Assembly: GCA_024102795.1 (NCBI GenBank) | Contig: JAGFJK010000411.1 | Coordinates: 1-49,512 of the forward strand | Length of the DNA: 49,512 nt | Source: Pirellulaceae bacterium | GTDB lineage: Bacteria; Planctomycetota; Planctomycetia; Pirellulales; Pirellulaceae | Direction of reading: 5' to 3' | Shown here: positions 41,591 to 47,901 of the stretch, one piece after another | Position numbering within the stretch: the first letter of the stretch is position 1 | How the letters are laid out: each line of letters begins with the position of its first letter | Translations under genes and position numbers: made by a program | Notes under the pieces: generated by a model | What the model saw: the letters and a program-made list of their open reading frames with translations, nothing else | What the model was told of the DNA's origin: nothing | Databases searched by the model: none

Positions 41591-42976
41591 TCAGACGAAT
41601 TTGCGCTTTTTGAGCTGGTCCAGCAGCACGGCGGCCAGGATCAGCGCGCCGAAGATCACCTTCTGCTCGTAGCTCTTCACGCCGGCCATGTTCAGGCCGT
41701 TCTGGATCACGGCGATGATCAACGCGCCGATCAGCGTGCCGAACACCCGGCCCTCGCCGCCCGCCAGGCTGGTGCCGCCCACCACGACGGCGGCGATCAC
41801 CTGCAGCTCGTACAGTTCGCCCGCGTTGGGCCGGCCGCCTTCGAACCGCGAGGCATCGACCACTCCGCCCAGTCCGGCGGCGGCGGCGCACAGCGCGTAG
41901 ACCAGGACCAGCACGCCAAACACGGGCACGCCCGACAGCCGGGCCGCCTCGGGATTGCCCCCCACCGCGTAGATGTACCTGCCCAGCGCCGTGCGGCTCA
42001 TCAGCAGGTGCGCCAGGACATACAGCACCAGCATCAACACGATCGGCACCGGCACGCCCAGTATCTGGCCGTTGCCCAGCCAGCCGAACAGCTCCGACTG
42101 GATCCGCACCGCTTCGGGCGTCCCTTCCGTGGTCCCGCCCGAGATGGCGGCCTGGTACCGCACGGCGATGATCAGCGCCAGCCCTCGGCCGACCATCATC
42201 ATGCCCAGCGTCACCACGAACGCCGGCACCCGGAACGCCGTGACCATCAAACCGTTGAACGCGCCGCACAACCCGCAGACGCCGATCCCGATCAGTCCGC
42301 AGCCGGCCAGCGTCAGCAGCGACGCCCGCGGCCCGCCGCCCCATTGCTGGATCGCCACCGCCGTCAGCACTCCGGAGACCGCCAGCAGACTGCCCACCGA
42401 CAGGTCGATGCCGGCGGTGATGATCACCAGCGTCATGCCGATGGCGATGATCGCCACGTCGGCATTCTGGTTGACGACGTTCAGCAGGTTCTCGCGGGTC
42501 AGGAACCCCGGCCAGACGTAGCTTCGCGGCTGATAGACCCGCACATCAGCCAGCGCGGGATAGCGCGCGGCCAGCGACGCCAGGCGTTCGGACCGCGGCG
42601 GGCCCCAGCCGGAACTGGGCTGGTGCGTGGCGACGGCATCCAGCCGCTGGCCGGCGGCGCCGAGCCGCTCCAGTTCCGCGCGGGCATCCGCTGGTTGGCC
42701 CAGCACCTGGCCCACAACGTTCGCGCCCAGAGCCTCCAGCTCGCCGCGCACGGCGTCCGCGTACAGGCGATCCTGCTGGGTGTCGCGGACCACGATCAGG
42801 ACCTGTGCCGAGGGTCCGGCGACCTGGACGATCCGCCGGGCCAGCCGGCGTCCCGCGTCGGGCGTGACCGGATGCTGCTCGCCCAGCGTGGCCAGGCTGT
42901 AGTACGCGCACAGCAGCAGCAGGATGAACACCGATCCGTAGTCGGCGACGAAGCGGGATTTCAGCACGCGCCGCAT
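41591..42976 (-). CDS. RbsC-like sugar ABC permease with extra extracytoplasmic lobe
   Basis: A 461-residue inner-membrane permease of the ribose/xylose/autoinducer-2 class (usual length about 320-340). After the first helix (about 14-31) comes an extra soluble stretch (about 32-150), then the normal core: AIIAIGMTLVIITAGIDLSVGS, CGAFNGLMVTAFRVPAFVVT, GRYIYAVGGNPEAARLSGV with its coupling loop, and VVVGGTSLAGGEGRVFGTLIGA. The extra stretch (QVLIVVRDTQQDRLYADAVR, then LEALGANVVGQV) looks like one lobe of a periplasmic sugar-binding protein. No ATPase or binding-protein gene adjoins it, so partner subunits must be outside the window. Its start faces the aldolase gene divergently. No clear ribosome site precedes the ATG at 42976. 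Confidence 0.88.
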   Translation of the reverse strand: MRRVLKSRFVADYGSVFILLLLCAYYSLATLGEQHPVTPDAGRRLARRIVQVAGPSAQVLIVVRDTQQDRLYADAVRGELEALGANVVGQVLGQPADARAELERLGAAGQRLDAVATHQPSSGWGPPRSERLASLAARYPALADVRVYQPRSYVWPGFLTRENLLNVVNQNADVAIIAIGMTLVIITAGIDLSVGSLLAVSGVLTAVAIQQWGGGPRASLLTLAGCGLIGIGVCGLCGAFNGLMVTAFRVPAFVVTLGMMMVGRGLALIIAVRYQAAISGGTTEGTPEAVRIQSELFGWLGNGQILGVPVPIVLMLVLYVLAHLLMSRTALGRYIYAVGGNPEAARLSGVPVFGVLVLVYALCAAAAGLGGVVDASRFEGGRPNAGELYELQVIAAVVVGGTSLAGGEGRVFGTLIGALIIAVIQNGLNMAGVKSYEQKVIFGALILAAVLLDQLKKRKFV

Positions 42977-43024
42977 GAACGATCCGGGTGACTTCGGTGG
43001 TGTTGGTGGTGGCGGGCCTCCGGC

Positions 43025-43054
43025 CTGTCAGTGTACCGCAGTTGCGGATAGAAT
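43025..43054 (+). promoter_or_regulatory. Possible promoter of the aldolase gene with overlapping palindrome
   Basis: CTGTCA (43025-43030, four matches to -35) and TAGAAT (43049-43054, five matches to -10) are 18 bp apart, upstream of the aldolase ATG at 43117. Between them CCGCA and TGCGG (43037-43048) form a small inverted repeat that could be an operator. Confidence 0.4.
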
Positions 43055-43116
43055 TCGCGCTCCTGACCAGTTTCGCGTCGCGGGCCGCCCAGGGCGGCCG
43101 GGAGTAACCTTCGACG

Positions 43117-43890
43117 ATGGCAGCCTTCAAACAGCTTCTGACCACCGACCGCTTGATTCGGACCTTCGCCCTGGGGCGGATGATGCACCCGATGGTTGTC
43201 GAGATGTTTGGTCTGGCGGGCGGTTACGACGGGTTTTGGATCGATCACGAGCATGCGTCGGGAACCAGCGAGCAGTTGATCACGCTGGCGTTGGCCGCTC
43301 GAGCCAATCAGATGGACTGTTTCGTGCGCATCCCGCCGACCGGTTACTGGCAGGTCACGCAGTGTCTCGAAGCCGGCGCGGGCGGCGTGATGGGGGCCCA
43401 GATCCAGTCCGCGGATCACGCGCGGCAGTTCGTTTCCTGGACCCGGTTCGCTCCGCTGGGCACGCGGGGCTTGAACATGAGCGGCCGGGACGCGGACTAC
43501 ACCCACAAGCCGCCGGCCCGGTTTGTCGACGACGCCAATCGCGACACGTTCGTGGCGATCCAGATCGAAACGCTGGGCGCGCTGCGCGACGCCGACGCGA
43601 TCGCCGCGCTGGACGGCGTCGATCTGCTGTTCATCGGACCGGCCGACCTGTCGCTGGCGCTGGGTGTGGTCGGGCAATTCGAGCACCCGACGCTGTGGGA
43701 AGCGATCGGCGGCGTGGCCGAGGCCTGCCGGCGGCATGGCAAGGCCTGGGGAGCCGTGGTGCCCACGCCCCAGTTCGCTCGCCGAGCGCTCGACCACGGC
43801 TGCCGCATGCCCACGGTGGGCAACGACCCCTTGGCCTTGCGCCGCGGCATCGAAGCGCTGAAGACAGCTTACTCCGACGTGTTCGCGTAG
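43117..43890 (+). CDS. HpcH/HpaI-family class II aldolase
   Basis: A 257-residue cytoplasmic aldolase of the HpcH/HpaI family, which cleaves 2-keto-3-deoxy sugar acids or 4-hydroxy-2-oxo acids to pyruvate and an aldehyde with a divalent metal. Family residues are visible: WIDHEH (catalytic His near 44-46), VRIP (Arg 71), QIET (Gln 149, metal-binding Glu 151) and GPADLS (metal-binding Asp 177). Length fits the family. 2-keto-3-deoxy-L-rhamnonate, garlarate or hydroxyphenylacetate pathways are all possible; the nearby sugar permease favours a sugar acid. The start is ATG at 43117, with GGGAG 12 bases upstream. No partner gene follows directly. Confidence 0.9.
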   Translation: MAAFKQLLTTDRLIRTFALGRMMHPMVVEMFGLAGGYDGFWIDHEHASGTSEQLITLALAARANQMDCFVRIPPTGYWQVTQCLEAGAGGVMGAQIQSADHARQFVSWTRFAPLGTRGLNMSGRDADYTHKPPARFVDDANRDTFVAIQIETLGALRDADAIAALDGVDLLFIGPADLSLALGVVGQFEHPTLWEAIGGVAEACRRHGKAWGAVVPTPQFARRALDHGCRMPTVGNDPLALRRGIEALKTAYSDVFA

Positions 43891-43930
43891 CCGCACGCCA
43901 GTCTCCCGCCCGCCCCTCCGCACCGCTCAG

Positions 43931-43971
43931 GTTAAGGCTGCGTTAAGTCGGTTAAATGCAGGTTAAGTCGG
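43931..43971 (+). promoter_or_regulatory. Direct-repeat operator candidate upstream of the NTPase/symporter pair
   Basis: GTTAAG at 43931 and 43942, GTTAAA at 43951 and GTTAAG at 43962 are spaced 11, 9 and 11 bp apart; GTTAAGTCGG occurs twice, 20 bp apart (43942, 43962). Direct repeats one helical turn apart are the usual binding site of OmpR/PhoB-family regulators. The site is about 90 bp upstream of the NTPase gene and stands out as AT-rich. Confidence 0.5.
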
Positions 43972-44057
43972 GGTGAGCGCTCCTACTCGCGGGACATTTC
44001 CAGCGGTATCGTGGCCCACTTGGGTTTCACTGAGTTGGGCTGGTACTCGTCTGAGGA

Positions 44058-45587
44058 ATGGACGTTCCCATGGCACTGCAGCTTCGCGGCCGAAGGCCGC
44101 TGGCGGGTTGGCTGGCGCTGGTCCTGGTTTGTGGTTGCGGCCTGGTAACGGGTCGATTGACGGCCCAGGAGGGGCCTGGCGGCAGCGAGGCGGCGTCCCG
44201 GCTGACGCCCATCGACACGTCCTGGTTGCGGGCGATCGAGGAGCGGCTGCTGCCAGAGGTGATCGTGCCGGGGCCGGCCGCTCACGCGGATCTCTCGGCG
44301 TACTATACCGCGGCGAACCCGGCGCTGCTGGAGCGGTTCGCGGCGGCGAGGAAGCTCTACGAGGCGCCGCGGCTCCGCTCCGTTCGTCGCCTGACCTTGG
44401 TGGCCGGGGACGCGGGCGTGGGCAAGTCATTCCTCAAGCGAGAGGCGTTTGGCAAGAACGATCCGGCGGGAGCGGTCTGCAAGCTGGATATTCGCGAACT
44501 GTACCAGGAGTGGCTGGCCGCCGGACTGACCGAAGCCCGCCCTGACCTGCGCGACGGCGACGTCGTACTGAACCGACTGCTGGCCGTGAAGGATCGGGAT
44601 CGGCCGCTGGTCAGCGACTATTTGGCGGCCCGGCCTGCGGCCATCTACGTGATCGACTCGCTGGACGAGATCCATCCGGACGATCACGGCTGGTTCTTCG
44701 ACCAGCTCGAACAGTTCGTCTTCTCCGGGCAGCGTGACTTCCGGCACGTCGTGGTGTTCAGCCGGCCGCTGGCGTTTCATCAACGCTGGCAGCCGCTGGC
44801 GGAGCGGCATGAGCGGGGCGAGGTCGAATTGCATTGGCTGCACCCGCCGAGGTTGCGCACCACGGGCGACCTGCTGGTCTCGACCTGGAACTACCTGGGT
44901 TACCGGCACAAGCTGCGCTGGCGGCCCGAGGGGGGCGATGAGCTGGTGCCGATGAGCTTGCAGGATTTCACCGGCTGGAGCCAGGCGGGATTCCACCGAT
45001 CCGGGAGCTACTCCAGCGTGACGCTGGACGATGAGTCGCCATATACCACGCAGGTCCACGCGACGATGCTCGATTGGACCCAACGCCATCGCGTGCTGAT
45101 CGCGCCGTTGTGGAATCTGGCGGGCAACTCGCTGCTGCGGGAAACGATCGAGCGGCGGCTGCGGCAAGACTCCGAGCCGGCCTTTGACGAACGCACTTGG
45201 ATGCTGGATTTCCTGCACGCCTGGTTGCGGCGGGACACGCAGAGCGACGACCGGCCGAGCCTGGCCAAGCCGGAATACCTGGCGCTGTACGTCGAACTGC
45301 TGGAGCGGGTGGCGGTGCGCTACGCTCGTCCCGACCTGGTCGATGACCAGGGATTTTTCCAGGTCGCGCCGGAGGACCGGATCGAGCTGACTCGCGCGGG
45401 CCGGCAACTTTCGTTTTCGGTCGAGCGGATTCTGAACCGATCGGGGATGAAGCATCTGGAACTGGGGGGCCGGGATGTGGCAAGATACCGGTTTGAGCCG
45501 ATCTGGTTCCACCGCCTGCTGGTCGAGATGCACAACGACCGGCTGCGGTTTCCCAGTGTCACGCGGACCGGCGGGGGCCTGCCCTGA
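44058..45587 (+). CDS. Probably exported P-loop NTPase with NACHT-like core
   Basis: A 509-residue protein I do not recognise as a named family. Residues 117-124 are a Walker A (GDAGVGKS), 196-204 a Walker B of NACHT type (IYVIDSLDE) and 231-237 a sensor strand ending in SRP (VVVFSRP), as in STAND/NACHT switch ATPases. N-terminal to this is a basic segment and hydrophobic stretch (about 11-33, LAGWLALVLVCGCGLVTG, then LTAQEG) that looks like a Sec signal peptide or anchor. The C-terminal half (240-509) is helical and basic/aromatic, without visible repeats. ATG 44058 directly abuts the GAGG site; ATG 44070 in frame, 12 bases after it, may be the true start. The symporter/receptor gene begins 29 bp after the stop. 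An exported NTPase is unusual; a membrane anchor with a cytoplasmic ATPase is an alternative. Confidence 0.7.
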   Translation: MDVPMALQLRGRRPLAGWLALVLVCGCGLVTGRLTAQEGPGGSEAASRLTPIDTSWLRAIEERLLPEVIVPGPAAHADLSAYYTAANPALLERFAAARKLYEAPRLRSVRRLTLVAGDAGVGKSFLKREAFGKNDPAGAVCKLDIRELYQEWLAAGLTEARPDLRDGDVVLNRLLAVKDRDRPLVSDYLAARPAAIYVIDSLDEIHPDDHGWFFDQLEQFVFSGQRDFRHVVVFSRPLAFHQRWQPLAERHERGEVELHWLHPPRLRTTGDLLVSTWNYLGYRHKLRWRPEGGDELVPMSLQDFTGWSQAGFHRSGSYSSVTLDDESPYTTQVHATMLDWTQRHRVLIAPLWNLAGNSLLRETIERRLRQDSEPAFDERTWMLDFLHAWLRRDTQSDDRPSLAKPEYLALYVELLERVAVRYARPDLVDDQGFFQVAPEDRIELTRAGRQLSFSVERILNRSGMKHLELGGRDVARYRFEPIWFHRLLVEMHNDRLRFPSVTRTGGGLP

Positions 45588-45616
45588 CCAGCCGCCCGAC
45601 CCTCGGAGCGGTACGC

Positions 45617-47818
45617 ATGCCCGCTGGCCCGCCAGCTTCAAACCCCCGACGCAAGCGCAAGCGCCGGCTCGGCCTGTCCACCTGGACCATGCTCGGCCTG
45701 GCGGCGGGTATCTTCTGCGGCATCTTCTTTGGCGAGTACTGCGCGCCGCTGAGCGTGGTGGGCGACGCCTTTGTCCGCCTGCTGCAGATGACCGTGCTGC
45801 CGTACGTCGTGGTCGTGCTGATCGGCAATCTGGGACGGCTGACCGTGGTCCAAAGGCGGCGGCTGGCGGGAGTCGCCGGCTGCGTGCTGCTGCTGCTGTG
45901 GGCCGTCGGGTTGTGGACGGTGTTCGCCCTGGCGCTGAGTTTTCCGCAGTGGAAGACCGGATCGTTCTACAGCACGGCGCTTGCCGAACCGCCTCCGAAC
46001 GCGGACGTGCTGGCGATGTTCATCCCGTCGAACATTTTCGCCGCGCTGGCCGACAGCCAGGTATCGGCCGTCGTGCTGCTGTGCATTGCCGTCGGCCTGG
46101 CCCTGGCCCGGCTGGAACGCCGGCAACTGCTGATCGACCAACTGGAGTTGCTGGGCGCCGCGTTGATGAAGGTCAGCCAGTTCGTAACTCGGCTGACTCC
46201 GCTGGGCGTCTGGGCAATCGCCGCCAGCACCGCCGGTACGATCTCGCTGGCCGAGGCCGGGCGACTGCAGGCCTACCTGATCGCCTACACCGGCGGCGCG
46301 CTGTTTCTGACGCTGGTCGTGCTGCCGTACCTGGTCGTGGTCTGCACGCCGATCATGTACCGGCAGGTGTGGCACGTGTCGCGGGATGCCTGGCTGCTGG
46401 CGTTCGCCACGGGCAAGCTGCTGATCGTGCTGCCGCTGCTGATTGAGAAGACCGAGGAACTGTTCGCGGCCCGGGAGGAACAGACGTCCGAGTCCGCGCC
46501 GGCCGTGGACGTGATCTACCCGCTGGCCTATTCGTTCCCGCACGTGGGCAAGCTGCTGGGGCTGCTGTTCATCCCGTTCGCGTCCTGGTTCCTGGGCCAC
46601 CGCCTGGACTGGGACGAGTACCCGGCATTTCTGGGCACCGGGTTGTTCAGCTACTTCGGCGGGCCGCTGCTGGCTATCCCCCATCTGCTCGACCAGATGC
46701 GACTGCCGCACGATATGTTCGAGCTGTTTCTGCTGTCGGGCGTGTACTGCGAGCGGCTGAGCGATGGCCTGGGAGCCGTCCACCTGGTGACTTTCACGAT
46801 CCTCACGACGTGCGCCGTAACCGGAACGTTGCGGCTCCGCCCCGCCGCCTTGCTCCGGTACGTGGCGGCAATGACGCTGCTGGGCGGGCTGCTGGTCGTG
46901 GCCCTGCGCGCCGGGTTGACCCACACGCTGGCCTACATGGAACCCAGGCACGAGGTGATCGCCCACATGCAGTTGCTGGATCGGCCAGTGGCGGCGGTCG
47001 TGTTTCGCGAATCGCGGCCCAACCCCGATCCGTTGCTGCCCGGCGAGTCGTTGCTGGAGCGAGTGCGGCGGCGGGGCGTGATGCGCGTCGGATACAATGA
47101 GGACAAGCTGCCGTTCGCCTACTTCAACGTCAACGACCAACTGGTCGGCTACGACGTCAACCTGGCGCACGTGCTGGCCCGCGATCTGGGCGTGACGCTG
47201 GAGTTCGTGCGGTTCGAGCGGTCGGAGCTGGCCGAGCAGTTGCGGCAGGATCACTTCGATATCGTCATGTCGGGGCTGGTCGGCAACCTGGAACGTTCGG
47301 AACAGATGCAGCACACGGCGCCCTACCTGGAGGTGACCATGTCGCTGGTGGTGCCCGACTATCGGGTGCGCGCCTTCGCGTCCTACGCGTCGATCCAGAA
47401 GCTCGACCGTCCGCGGATCGGCTACGTGGATCTGAGCCGGGACTTCGTCAGCCGCTTCAACGCGCTGATTCCCAACGCGGAGCTGGTGGCCCTGCGGAGC
47501 AGCGGCGAGTACTTCGAGGGGCGGGGCGACGAATTGGATGCCTTGCTGATCAGTGCCGAAAGCGGCTCGGCCTTCACGCTCCTGCATCCGGGTTACCAGG
47601 TGGTCGTGCCGGACGGTCCCCGCGTCTCGCTGCCGCTGTTCTACGCGATTGGGCGGCGGGACGGCGGGCTCCGCGACCTGCTGGAACATTGGGTGCAGCT
47701 CAAGAAGCTGGACGGCACGATGCAGGAGAACTACGACCACTGGATCCTGGGCAAGAGTCCGCCAACGAACCAACCGCGATGGAGCGTCATCCGCGACGTG
47801 CTGGGCTGGGTGCGATAG
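45617..47818 (+). CDS. Dicarboxylate/amino-acid symporter-like membrane domain fused to family 3 solute-binding domain
   Basis: A 733-residue fusion. Residues about 20-455 are a membrane domain of the dicarboxylate/amino acid:cation symporter family (SDF), with the typical start LGLAAGIFCGIFFGEYCAPL, LLQMTVLPYVVVVLIG and a helix FVTRLTPLGVWAIAAS. Residues about 480-715 are a type 3 periplasmic amino-acid-binding domain (RVGYNEDKLPFAYFNVNDQL, GYDVNLAHVLARDLG, FDIVMSGL). The NMDGT-type loop expected in helix 7 is absent; the region reads SFPHVGKLLGLLF instead, and the helix 8 substrate/cation motif reads GVYCERLSDGLG. Transport coupling may be lost. The ATG at 45617 has GGAG eight bases upstream. 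A receptor or transceptor role in the envelope is likely; ligand unknown (amino acid or dicarboxylate). Confidence 0.88.
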   Translation: MPAGPPASNPRRKRKRRLGLSTWTMLGLAAGIFCGIFFGEYCAPLSVVGDAFVRLLQMTVLPYVVVVLIGNLGRLTVVQRRRLAGVAGCVLLLLWAVGLWTVFALALSFPQWKTGSFYSTALAEPPPNADVLAMFIPSNIFAALADSQVSAVVLLCIAVGLALARLERRQLLIDQLELLGAALMKVSQFVTRLTPLGVWAIAASTAGTISLAEAGRLQAYLIAYTGGALFLTLVVLPYLVVVCTPIMYRQVWHVSRDAWLLAFATGKLLIVLPLLIEKTEELFAAREEQTSESAPAVDVIYPLAYSFPHVGKLLGLLFIPFASWFLGHRLDWDEYPAFLGTGLFSYFGGPLLAIPHLLDQMRLPHDMFELFLLSGVYCERLSDGLGAVHLVTFTILTTCAVTGTLRLRPAALLRYVAAMTLLGGLLVVALRAGLTHTLAYMEPRHEVIAHMQLLDRPVAAVVFRESRPNPDPLLPGESLLERVRRRGVMRVGYNEDKLPFAYFNVNDQLVGYDVNLAHVLARDLGVTLEFVRFERSELAEQLRQDHFDIVMSGLVGNLERSEQMQHTAPYLEVTMSLVVPDYRVRAFASYASIQKLDRPRIGYVDLSRDFVSRFNALIPNAELVALRSSGEYFEGRGDELDALLISAESGSAFTLLHPGYQVVVPDGPRVSLPLFYAIGRRDGGLRDLLEHWVQLKKLDGTMQENYDHWILGKSPPTNQPRWSVIRDVLGWVR

Positions 47819-47901
47819 CGACGCGCTGTGCCAGGCTGTCCCGCCAGCCAGCCAGTCATCGGCCCGCCAGTCACCTGCCCGCCAGCAAGACGGTTCCCAG
47901 G

